Origin: Bradyrhizobium sp. SZCCT0153
GTDB taxonomy: Bacteria; Pseudomonadota; Alphaproteobacteria; Rhizobiales; Xanthobacteraceae
DNA length: 64,000 nt
Assembly (NCBI RefSeq): GCF_018129995.1
Contig: NZ_JAFCKS010000001.1
Coordinates: 1,565,260-1,629,259 of the forward strand
Reading direction: 5' to 3'
Part shown: piece after piece, positions 26,838-34,740 of the stretch
How positions within the stretch are numbered: position 1 is the first letter of the stretch
Layout of the letters: each line of letters begins with the position of its first letter
Program-made: the position numbers and the translations under genes
The notes under the pieces: generated by a model
The model's database searches: none
Seen by the model: only the letters and a program-made list of their open reading frames with translations
What the model was told of the DNA's origin: nothing

Positions 26838-27803
26838 TTATACGTTGTGGCAGGCGATTGTTCGACCATCCGTGCCGGCAGACCGAAGGTTCGGCACCTC
26901 AACGAAGCAGCGGTCGCTGGCTAATGGACAGCGCGGCGCATAGGCGCAGCCGCGCGGTCGTGTGAAGAGGCTTGGCGGTTCACCCATTTCGATCGCGCCC
27001 AGGATCCGCTTTGAAGGATCCGGCTTCGGAATTGCTGCGACCAACGCGCGCGTGTACGGATGGAGCGGTTGATCCAGGACCGTCCGTGTCCGGGCGTGCT
27101 CCACGATCCGGCCCATATACATGACGGCGACGCGGCTGCTGATCTGTCCTATCACGCCAAGGTCGTGCGAGATGAAGAGCATCGACAGTCTCAGCTGGTC
27201 ACGCAGGTCCATCATCAGATTGAGCACCTGCGCCTGCACGGAAACGTCGAGGGCCGAGACCGGCTCGTCCGCGATGATGATGGACGGCGTGGGAAGAATG
27301 GCGCGTGCGATTCCGACCCGTTGCCGTTGCCCGCCGCTCAGTTCGTACGGATAGCGATCGGCGAAAGCCGGATTCAAGCCGACGGCCGTCAACGTGGCAG
27401 CTATGGCTGCGCTGCGCTCGGCACGGGTCTTGAAGAAGCCGCTGATATCGCCCGCCTCCGCCACCGAGTCTCCAATTGCGCGCCGTGGGTTGAGCGATGC
27501 GTTGGGATCCTGGAAAACCATCCGGACCTTCAGGCGCATCTCGCGGAGACTGGAGCTGCCGGCTCCGATCATGTCGGCTCCATTGAATCTGATGGTGCCG
27601 CTGTCGGGACGGACCAGCCCGACGATGGTTCGGCCCAGCGTGGTCTTGCCGCATCCCGATTCGCCGACGATGCCGAGGACCTCTCCTTCGGCCAGCGACA
27701 GCGACGCACCATCCACCGCTTGCACCCGGTATTTCCGACCGGCTCGCCTGGCACTGAAGGAAACCATGATGTCCCGGACGTCGAGGATGACATCTCCGCT
27801 CAT
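26838..27803 (-). CDS. Peptide-type ABC transporter ATP-binding protein (OppF/DppF-like)
   Basis: 321-residue ATPase of the oligopeptide/dipeptide/nickel importer family. Walker [12 protein letters not shown], signature [15 protein letters not shown], Walker [13 protein letters not shown], and the family C-terminal Cys-rich zone ([15 protein letters not shown]). The ATG at 27803 overlaps the stop of the OppD-like gene by 4 bases; a longer upstream reading has no similarity. It is the last gene of the operon, ending exactly where the aldehyde dehydrogenase scrap ends on the other strand. Confidence 0.93.
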   Translation of the reverse strand: MSGDVILDVRDIMVSFSARRAGRKYRVQAVDGASLSLAEGEVLGIVGESGCGKTTLGRTIVGLVRPDSGTIRFNGADMIGAGSSSLREMRLKVRMVFQDPNASLNPRRAIGDSVAEAGDISGFFKTRAERSAAIAATLTAVGLNPAFADRYPYELSGGQRQRVGIARAILPTPSIIIADEPVSALDVSVQAQVLNLMMDLRDQLRLSMLFISHDLGVIGQISSRVAVMYMGRIVEHARTRTVLDQPLHPYTRALVAAIPKPDPSKRILGAIEMGEPPSLFTRPRGCAYAPRCPLASDRCFVEVPNLRSAGTDGRTIACHNV

Positions 27804-28774
27804 GGCAGTTCCCCGCCGCCCAGCGGGAATGCGCAGAGCACCTCGTGTCCTCGGGAGACCTCCATGCGAGGCGGGGTCGCCACGCGGCACACGTCGCGCA
27901 CCGCTGCGCAGCGCAAGGCAAAGACGCAGCCGGCAGCGACCGTACCCGGCACCGGCGGCTGACCCGAAATGGTTGGCAGCCGGCGCGCGCCGGAATTTCG
28001 CGACGGCATGCAATCCATCAGTCCACGGGTGTAATGGTGACGCGGTTTCCCGAACAGCTCATCGACCGCTGCGGTTTCCACGATCCGGCCGGCGTACATG
28101 ACAGCCACGCGATCGGCGAGCTGCGCAACGACTCCCATGTCGTGGGTGATGAACAATATTGCCATATCGAGGCGATTGCACAGCTCGCGCAAGAGCCCGA
28201 GAATCTGAACCTGTATGGTGACATCCAGCGCTGTGGTCGGTTCATCGGCGACCAGCACCTGCGGCCTGCAGGCCAGCGCAATCGCGATCATGACCCGCTG
28301 GCGTTGACCTCCGGACAGCTGATGCGGATATGCCGACAGCTGCATTCTCGGGTCGGGCATGCGCACCAGCTCGAGCAGTTCGCACGCACGGGAGAGGGCC
28401 GCCGCGCCCGAAATCCCCTCATGTACGCGCACGGCTTCGGCGATCTGATCGCCGATCCGGCGAACCGGATTGAGTGAGGTCATCGGCTCCTGAAAGATCA
28501 TTGCCATGCGGCCGTGGCCCGCTTCGACACGTTGCCAGGGCTGCAACTGCGTTACGTCGCAGCCCTCCAACAGGACCTCTCCGACCCGGACCCGGGGACC
28601 GGGTTGCGGCAGCAATCCCATGACCGCAAGCGAGGTCATGCTCTTTCCGCAGCCGGACTCGCCGACGAGACCGAGGATCTCGCCTTTGGCCAGTCCGAAT
28701 GACACGCCCGCGACGATGTCGACCGGTGCGGTTGCCGGTCCCACTGACACCGTAAGGTCGCGAACACTCAGCAC
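27800..28774 (-). CDS. Peptide-type ABC transporter ATP-binding protein (OppD/DppD-like)
   Basis: 324-residue partner ATPase. Walker A GESGCGKSMTS, Q-loop MIFQEPMTSLNPV, signature [16 protein letters not shown], Walker B VLVADEPTTALDV, H-loop ITHDMGVVAQ, and the C-terminal oligopeptide-transporter extension (AAGCVFALRCAAVRDVC). It lies between the permease genes and the OppF-like gene with tight spacing. Confidence 0.93.
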   Translation of the reverse strand: MLSVRDLTVSVGPATAPVDIVAGVSFGLAKGEILGLVGESGCGKSMTSLAVMGLLPQPGPRVRVGEVLLEGCDVTQLQPWQRVEAGHGRMAMIFQEPMTSLNPVRRIGDQIAEAVRVHEGISGAAALSRACELLELVRMPDPRMQLSAYPHQLSGGQRQRVMIAIALACRPQVLVADEPTTALDVTIQVQILGLLRELCNRLDMAILFITHDMGVVAQLADRVAVMYAGRIVETAAVDELFGKPRHHYTRGLMDCMPSRNSGARRLPTISGQPPVPGTVAAGCVFALRCAAVRDVCRVATPPRMEVSRGHEVLCAFPLGGGELP

Positions 28775-28777
28775 GGC

Positions 28778-29638
28778 CTAACCCTTCTCACCAAAGACCT
28801 GACGGAACCGCGGATCGAGTCGATCGCGCAATGCGTCGCCGACCAGGTTCAGCGAGAATGCCGTCGCCACGATCATCATGCCCGGGAAAATGAGCAGCCA
28901 CGGCGCGCGCGTGATGAAGGTGCGCGATTCCGCCAGCATGTTGCCCCAGCTTGGAATCTCCGGCGGGGCGCCAAGGCCCAGGAAATCGAGTGAGGCCGCG
29001 CCAAGCTGCGCGAAGGCGAAGACGAAGCTGGCCTGTACGAGAAGCGGTGAGACCAGGTTCGGCAAGATGTGCCGACTGATGAGCCATACGGTTCCGGCGC
29101 CCATGCTGCGGGATGCCTCGACATAAGTTTCCGCGCGCAAGCGTAGCGTCAGACCGTAAACGATGCGCGTTGTAGTCGTCATGTAGCCGAGCCCGATGGC
29201 CAGAATGACATTGGCCACACTCGGCCCCAGGATGACAATCAGACCAAGTGCGAGCAGCAGAGTCGGGAAGGCCATCAGCACGTCGACCATGCGCATCAGC
29301 AGGTGACCCAGCCGCGGGAACAGAGCGGAAAGTACGCCGGCCGGAACGCCTGTGGCGAGGGCGAAGACGACCACGCCCGAGCCGATCAGAAGTGCCATCC
29401 GTGCTGACTGAATCGTGCGTGACAGGGTATCCCGGCCGAATTGGTCGGTGCCGAACCAGTGGGTCACGTTCGGGGGCGTCAGACGGATCAGCGGATCGAT
29501 GGCGTACGGATCGTAAGGCGCCAGCCAGGGTGCGAAGGCCGCGGCGAGCACGGTCGCCAGAAGGACCCCGAGCCCGGCCAGCGCGATCGGGCGAGCGATG
29601 AACGGCCTGAGCCACAAGGTGGCGCTGTTGGTGCTCAT
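28778..29638 (-). CDS. Peptide-type ABC transporter permease (OppC/DppC-like)
   Basis: 286-residue membrane protein with about six helices. The N-terminal OppC part includes APYDPYAIDPLIRLTPPNVT and HWFGTDQFGRDTLSR, the usual signature, and the EAA-type loop is YVEASRSMGAGTVWLISRHI. The ATG at 29638 overlaps the OppB-like stop (ATGA). Confidence 0.92.
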   Translation of the reverse strand: MSTNSATLWLRPFIARPIALAGLGVLLATVLAAAFAPWLAPYDPYAIDPLIRLTPPNVTHWFGTDQFGRDTLSRTIQSARMALLIGSGVVVFALATGVPAGVLSALFPRLGHLLMRMVDVLMAFPTLLLALGLIVILGPSVANVILAIGLGYMTTTTRIVYGLTLRLRAETYVEASRSMGAGTVWLISRHILPNLVSPLLVQASFVFAFAQLGAASLDFLGLGAPPEIPSWGNMLAESRTFITRAPWLLIFPGMMIVATAFSLNLVGDALRDRLDPRFRQVFGEKG

Positions 29639-30579
29639 TGGAGTTCGACCCGCGGATCAAGCAGACGGTAGCTCAGATCGACCATCAGATTGACCAGGAG
29701 ATAAACCACGACGATGACGAGGATGACGCCCTGGATCACCGGGTAGTCTCGGCGGAGGATCGACTGAACGACGAGGCGGCCGATGCCGGGCAGGGCAAAC
29801 ACGGTTTCGGTCACCACCGCTTCGGACAGCAGAGCAGCGAAAGTGAAGCCGAATGCCGAGACGACCGCCAGCAGCGCATTGCGCCAGATGTGGCGGCGCA
29901 CGACCTGCCAGGGCCGGATTCCCTTTGCACGCGCCGTGCGCACGTAGTCCTCGCGGGAGACGTCGAGCATGCTGGCGCGCGTCAGCCGCAGGATCAAAGC
30001 AGCGTTCGGCGCCGCAAGCGCCAGGCTGGGGAGGACGAGATAGCGCAGATTGACGACACCGCCTTCGAAGATCGACGGATAGCCGGAGCTCGGAAACCAG
30101 CCGAGCCAGGCGGCAAAGATCAGGATCAGATAGAGCCCGACCCAGAACGTGGGTATCGAGGCCATCAGCATCGCCGCGCCGGACAGTCCCTGATCGAGCC
30201 ACGTGCCGTGCCGGACGGCCGCAATCATGCCGATCGGCACACCGATGACCGCAACCCAGATCATCGTCATGGTGGCGAGCAGGGTGCTGGTCTCGGCACC
30301 ATCGGCAATCACCGACAGCACCGGCGCCTGGAAGAAGATCGAGCGCCCGAGGTCGCCCTCGAGCACATGTCCGGCCCAGTTCAGATATTGCAGGATGATC
30401 GGTTGGTCGAGACCGAGTTGGTGTCGCAAGGCGTCGATCTGGTCGGGGGTGGCGGTGTCGCCGAGCAGAACATAGATGGGGTCACCCGGCACGATATGGA
30501 TGAACGCGAAGATGATGACGGACGCTGCCAGCAGCGTCACCGCCGTCGTTCCTGCGCGCTTGAGTGCGTAAGACCACAT
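29635..30579 (-). CDS. Peptide-type ABC transporter permease (OppB/DppB-like)
   Basis: 314-residue membrane protein. The first helix is preceded by YALKRAGTTAVTLLAASVII, followed by the typical HIVPGDPIYVLLGDTATPDQ and LDQPIILQYLNWAGHVLEGD. The EAA loop is YVRTARAKGIRPWQVVRRHI, and the end contains YPVIQGVILVIVVVYLLVNL. It starts 78 bases after the binding-protein gene. Confidence 0.93.
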   Translation of the reverse strand: MWSYALKRAGTTAVTLLAASVIIFAFIHIVPGDPIYVLLGDTATPDQIDALRHQLGLDQPIILQYLNWAGHVLEGDLGRSIFFQAPVLSVIADGAETSTLLATMTMIWVAVIGVPIGMIAAVRHGTWLDQGLSGAAMLMASIPTFWVGLYLILIFAAWLGWFPSSGYPSIFEGGVVNLRYLVLPSLALAAPNAALILRLTRASMLDVSREDYVRTARAKGIRPWQVVRRHIWRNALLAVVSAFGFTFAALLSEAVVTETVFALPGIGRLVVQSILRRDYPVIQGVILVIVVVYLLVNLMVDLSYRLLDPRVELQ

Positions 30580-30657
30580 GTGATTATGCGGCTGTCAGCG
30601 GCAACGATGCGCGCCGGCGCCGGCGCTCGACAGTCCTCGCGGCCTCATTGCCCGTCC

Positions 30658-32199
30658 TTATTTCGTGGACACGTTCCAGAAGACGGGACCGTTCGGGTTG
30701 AGTCCCTTGAGCTTGGGAGAAGCAATGTCATAGGTGTAGGCATCGCCTACTTTCATGACCGGCACCTGTTCGTAGATCAGCGACTGGATCTTGTCCCATG
30801 TCGATTTCCGCGCGGCTGGATCGGTCGTGTTGATCAACTCAGCCCGAAGCGAGCCGATCTCGGGGCTGTCCCACCAGCCGGGATAGCTCGCATTCAGGAA
30901 CGTCAGCAGCAGCGGGTCGGGCGCGAACGAATGGTGGGTGACGAAGATGTCCCACTGTTCCGGCTGGCCGCGCATCTTCAAAAGGGTCGCCCAATCGACG
31001 ACCATCATCTGAACATTGATTCCGGCGTCGGCCAGCTGGCGGGTGAAGACTGACGCTTCGTCATAGTGTGCCTGGTAATTCGTCGAGACCAGCAGGCGGA
31101 TCGGCGTTCCCGTGTAGTCCGCCTCCTTCGCGAGCTCCTTGGCCTTCTTCGGATCGTGGGCGCTGTAATTGGAGACGCCATCCGTCGAGTACCAGGGCGT
31201 GCCCTTGGGAAAGATCGATCCCTCGGCATTCCACAGGTCCTTGGGACCGAAGGCGACGCGCAGCGCCTGCGACTTGTCCAGCGCGGCCTGGATGGCGCGG
31301 CGGAGCTTGTAATTGTCCTTCAGGATCCCCTGCTTCGAGTTCATGAAGAAAAGGCCGAAGATCGGCGCGTTCGTGCGCTGCACCTGAACCGATGGGTCTT
31401 TGCTCAGGGATTCGTACAGATCGCCGGAGACCATTTCCGCATAGTCGTAGTCGCCCGCCTGCACGCCGCTCACGCGCGTGCCGACGTCAGGCACCGGAAT
31501 GAACCGGATCTTGTCGAAGCCGGCGACGCGGGCACCGGCAAAGCCGTCGCCCTTTTCCTTCACCGGCTTGTAGCCATCGAACTTCTCCACCTCGACATAG
31601 CGGTTCGGCCGCCATTCCACGAACTTGTAAGGCCCGGTGCCGATATAGTCCTTCTGCTCGATCGGCCGGTTTCCCGCGTTGGCGGCTATCTCTTCCGGAT
31701 AGATCGCAAGGCCGCCATTGACGTCGGCAATGAGAGCTTTCCAGGCGCCGTTCGGCGCTGACAATTTCAGCGTGACTTCATACTTTCCGGTTGCCTCGAC
31801 TGATGTGGCCGCGGCCATCAGGAGCTTGCCGCGAGCACCGAAATTGCCCCATCTCGTCATCGAGGCGACCACGTCCTTGGCAGTCATTTCCTTGCCGTTG
31901 TGGAAGAGGACGCCTTCGCGGAGCTTGATGACGATGGTCCGACCGCCGTCTTCCGTGCGATCGCTCTCGGCCAGCATCGGACGCGGCGTGTAGGTCGAGT
32001 CCAGCGCATACAGGGTCTCGAAGATATGGCGGCCGATGACCGATGCGACGTCGGCCGTCGTCAGCATGACATCGAGCGGCGGCGGTTCTCCGATGGTGGC
32101 TTCGCGTAGCAGGGTGGCGGCATTGGCCTGCGCAATCAGGAACGACGCGGTGGCCAAGCCGACGACGCCACGCATCAAGACACCTGGACCGTATCTCAT
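30658..32199 (-). CDS. ABC transporter solute-binding protein, SBP_bac_5 (peptide type)
   Basis: 513-residue periplasmic binding protein with a Sec signal peptide (MRGVVGLATASFLIAQANAA). Family features are PPLDVMLTTADVASVIGRHI, FETLYALDS, VIKLREGVLFHNGKEMTAKD, GTGPYKFVEWRPNRYVEVE and QRTNAPIFGLFFMNSKQGIL. The ATG at 32199 has a GGGAGAAGC site; ATG 32175 is possible. It is first in its operon, with the permeases and ATPases following. The substrate is probably a peptide or amino-acid derivative, not determinable here. Confidence 0.93.
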   Translation of the reverse strand: MRYGPGVLMRGVVGLATASFLIAQANAATLLREATIGEPPPLDVMLTTADVASVIGRHIFETLYALDSTYTPRPMLAESDRTEDGGRTIVIKLREGVLFHNGKEMTAKDVVASMTRWGNFGARGKLLMAAATSVEATGKYEVTLKLSAPNGAWKALIADVNGGLAIYPEEIAANAGNRPIEQKDYIGTGPYKFVEWRPNRYVEVEKFDGYKPVKEKGDGFAGARVAGFDKIRFIPVPDVGTRVSGVQAGDYDYAEMVSGDLYESLSKDPSVQVQRTNAPIFGLFFMNSKQGILKDNYKLRRAIQAALDKSQALRVAFGPKDLWNAEGSIFPKGTPWYSTDGVSNYSAHDPKKAKELAKEADYTGTPIRLLVSTNYQAHYDEASVFTRQLADAGINVQMMVVDWATLLKMRGQPEQWDIFVTHHSFAPDPLLLTFLNASYPGWWDSPEIGSLRAELINTTDPAARKSTWDKIQSLIYEQVPVMKVGDAYTYDIASPKLKGLNPNGPVFWNVSTK

Positions 32200-32317
32200 G
32201 ATCGCTTCTCCCGCCCTGTTGAGCCGCCTGCTTCCGGTGCAGGGGGATGTGCCTTTCAGCTGTTGGTTCTGACGGCACGCTATTGCTTGTTTGAAAGTTA
32301 CATATAGAATTCGGCAA

Positions 32318-32347
32318 TTATCAAGCAGAAAATGCTACTCTTGATAA
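32318..32347. promoter_or_regulatory. Dyad in the divergent binding-protein/rpiR-type promoter region
   Basis: TTATCAAG (32318-32325) and CTTGATAA (32340-32347) are perfect 8-bp inverted arms with a 14-base spacer, between the two divergent starts (32199 minus, 32443 plus). The position is right for an operator of the adjacent RpiR-type regulator. Binding is inferred. Confidence 0.6.
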
Positions 32348-32442
32348 CGGCATGCCGATATGGGTTTGGTCAATGCTGAAGGTTTCTTACGGCAGCTTCG
32401 TGCCAAGGGCGCGGGTTGATCTGACCTGAGGAAGAGCGGGCA

Positions 32443-33399
32443 ATGCCGCGTGCAAAGCGAAATGACCCGGCGAGAGCCCCTGGTGCAGCGGTCTCGAAGC
32501 CGCCCGGCGACGACAATGTCGTGGCTGGTGACATCATCTCCCTCATCAGGCAGAGCGCTCCGGGCCTCAGCCCGTCGGAGCAGCGCGTTGCCACGGTGCT
32601 GCTCGCCGATATCGAGTTTGCCGTTCACGCCAGCAATTCCGAGTTGGCGCGCCGGGCGCGCGTCAGCGAGCCGACGGTCACCCGGTTCAGCCGTTCCGTT
32701 GGCTGCCGCGGCGTCCGTGACCTCAAGGTGAGGCTGGCTCAAGCAATGGCGGTTGGGCGAATTTACGTTGAACTGCCCCCGCATGTCGGGACGGATCTGG
32801 CGCGCCCCGCGCTCTGGCGGTCGGTGTTTCAGGAAATTCGCCGTGCCATTGCCGCGGTCGAGGAGGGGCTTCGGAAGGAGGACATCGAGAGGGCTGCCGC
32901 AGCCATCTCCCGCTGTTCGAAACTCGCGGCGTTCGGCGTGGGGGGTGGTTCGACCCTTGCGGCGGCGGAGGTTCAGAACCGGTTCTTTCGTCTTGGCATC
33001 GCCGTGTCCCACGCCTCCGATCCGAGGTTGATGCGCATGATCGCAGCGACCTTCGGGCGGGATGATGTCGTCGTTGCCATCTCGACCACGGGTGAAGCGA
33101 ACGAAGTGATCGAGGCAGCCAGTATCGCCAGGCAATACGGCGCCTTGGTCGTCGCAATCACCAAGCCGCAAAGCAGGCTGGCTTCAATCGCCGATATTGC
33201 GCTTGGCGTGCACGTGCCCGAAGCGCCCGACGCGCTCAAGCCGACGGCCTCGCGCTATGCGCTTCTCGCCACCATCGATCTGCTCGCCGCGTCCACGGCC
33301 TATTGCAAGCCGCTCGAAGCCCAGGCACGCATGCGGCGGATCAAATACGAGTTGCTGAAGGGGAGCGACGGGGACGCCAAAGGGCCGCTGGGAGACTGA
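32443..33399 (+). CDS. RpiR-family regulator (HTH plus SIS domain)
   Basis: 318-residue regulator. The N-terminal helix-turn-helix is LSPSEQRVATVLLADIEF then SNSELARRARVSEPTVTRFS and RSVGCRGVRDLKVRLAQAMA. The SIS sugar-phosphate-type sensing domain spans about 125-275 (FGVGGGSTLAAAEVQNRFFR; DDVVVAISTTGEANEVIEAA). RpiR proteins usually sense phosphosugars or amino-sugar derivatives, so the divergent transporter may import a sugar-peptide or amino-acid compound. Divergent arrangement implies local control. Confidence 0.9.
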   Translation: MPRAKRNDPARAPGAAVSKPPGDDNVVAGDIISLIRQSAPGLSPSEQRVATVLLADIEFAVHASNSELARRARVSEPTVTRFSRSVGCRGVRDLKVRLAQAMAVGRIYVELPPHVGTDLARPALWRSVFQEIRRAIAAVEEGLRKEDIERAAAAISRCSKLAAFGVGGGSTLAAAEVQNRFFRLGIAVSHASDPRLMRMIAATFGRDDVVVAISTTGEANEVIEAASIARQYGALVVAITKPQSRLASIADIALGVHVPEAPDALKPTASRYALLATIDLLAASTAYCKPLEAQARMRRIKYELLKGSDGDAKGPLGD

Positions 33400-33502
33400 A
33401 GCTTGGAGGATGGGGATGCCGCCTCCTGCGCTCGCTATGACGATGTGGAAAAAGCGAGTGCCACGCCCCATCGTCACGGCACCGACGATGTCGCCGCCTC
33501 GC

Positions 33503-34246
33503 TTACGCACCCGCCGCGACACCGAGGCGGCCGATGCCGGGAAGCTTCAGCGCCGGACGGCGGATGTCGAGGCCGAGCACCGCGCCGAGAAAGTTGATCT
33601 CGATGCCTTCGACCCAGCCGATGGTCATGCCGAGATAACCCGACAGCGAGGCATAGAGGCCGGTGCCTGATGGCGTGATGCCGGCCCAGCGTCCGCTGTA
33701 GGGATAGTCCTTGCCGATCGCGGTCGGCGGCAGCACGGCCCGCAGCTCGGGCACGGAATCCAGCGCCGCCTGCACGAAGGTGTTGGAGTTCGGGCCCGGC
33801 CAGGCGTTGTAATCGCCATAGGCGCGGAACCTGTAGGTCTCGATGACGTCGCGGATCTTCGGGATCAGCGCTTCGGCCCGCGCGCCGTCGACCGCGACCA
33901 CCGTTTCCGGTATGGCGCCGAACCAGCGGCCGTCGGGCGCAAAGCCGTTGCTGCGGATCGGGTCGCCCCACGCCGTGTAGTCGTAGCGGCTGTAGGCCGA
34001 AGCGTCCTTCTCCTTGACGACGATCCAGGTATGGACGGCAAAGATGCTGCGCCAGCGCACGGTGCGCGCGGCAAAGACGCGGATCAGCGCGTCCGGATTG
34101 CTGGAGGCCGGCGGCAGCAGGCCGGCGCTGGAGCGATCCGCCATCTGCCAATTGCCGCGGCCGTCGCCGCGCAGATAATAGCTGCCGGCCGACACGCCGA
34201 TCGGCAGGAAGATCAGCAGCAGAAAGAGAATCAAGACTTTCCTCAA
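33503..34246 (-). CDS. DUF3750 family protein
   Basis: About 247 residues with an N-terminal membrane helix or signal (LRKVLILFLLLIFLPIGVSA). Then come a tryptophan-containing lead NWQMADRSSAGLLPPASSN, VRWRSIFAVHTWIVVKEKD, YSRYDYTAWGDPIRSN and YNAWPGPNSNTFVQAALD, which fit my memory of DUF3750. The start is uncertain: TTG at 34246 gives the family-like N-terminus but has no visible ribosome site, and the frame stays open to 34372. Function is unknown. Confidence 0.75.
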   Translation of the reverse strand: MRKVLILFLLLIFLPIGVSAGSYYLRGDGRGNWQMADRSSAGLLPPASSNPDALIRVFAARTVRWRSIFAVHTWIVVKEKDASAYSRYDYTAWGDPIRSNGFAPDGRWFGAIPETVVAVDGARAEALIPKIRDVIETYRFRAYGDYNAWPGPNSNTFVQAALDSVPELRAVLPPTAIGKDYPYSGRWAGITPSGTGLYASLSGYLGMTIGWVEGIEINFLGAVLGLDIRRPALKLPGIGRLGVAAGA

Positions 34247-34356
34247 GGGTGAATGGCGCTTCAAGCGGGACGATGCAGTGAATATAGTTCGCAGGCGCCC
34301 TCGCGCCAGCGCCGTCCCGCTCTTGCATTCGCAACGTGCGGCCATATGTTGCTGCC

Positions 34357-34617
34357 ATGAGGAAGTTGTCACTCGTCGAGGACCAGGCTATCCAGGCGCG
34401 AATCGCGTTCATCGCAGGCGCCGAGACGTTCGATCGCCTCTTCCTGGGCATCCGCTTCGACGAGGTCGACGGCAACCTGCTGTTCGCTGTCGCCAGGGAC
34501 GAAGACTGCGCGTCCGAGATCGAGGACGAGTTCTCGCACCATCTCGCCGTGGTCGCGTCGCACATCCTCGCGCAGAGCGTCGATGTGGTCGTGGTGCTGC
34601 CGAAGGTGCTGCAGTAG
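34357..34617 (+). CDS. Small hypothetical protein, 86 residues
   Basis: Starts MRKLSLVEDQAIQARIAFIA, then AETFDRLFLGIRFDEVDGN, LLFAVARDEDCASEIEDEF and ILAQSVDVVVVLPKVLQ. The strand-helix pattern faintly recalls the N-terminal partner-binding domain of DnaA, but this is only an impression. No ribosome site is clear. Located just before the Mfd-like gene on the same strand. Confidence 0.5.
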   Translation: MRKLSLVEDQAIQARIAFIAGAETFDRLFLGIRFDEVDGNLLFAVARDEDCASEIEDEFSHHLAVVASHILAQSVDVVVVLPKVLQ

Positions 34618-34740
34618 GATTCTGCGCCTTCAGGGCGCTTGCCTTCGCCTTGCGTCTCTGCTTTCCAACGCCATCGCAAAATTGTAATGACCTCATCGAG
34701 CGTTTGGGGCCGTATTGCGTTGTCGAGGGAGCTCGACCGG

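Noticed and set aside
26845..26925. Apparent frameshifted continuation of the aldehyde dehydrogenase fragment
   Set aside because: This stretch is antisense to the conserved Cys-rich C-terminus of the OppF-like protein, so the resemblance is coincidental.
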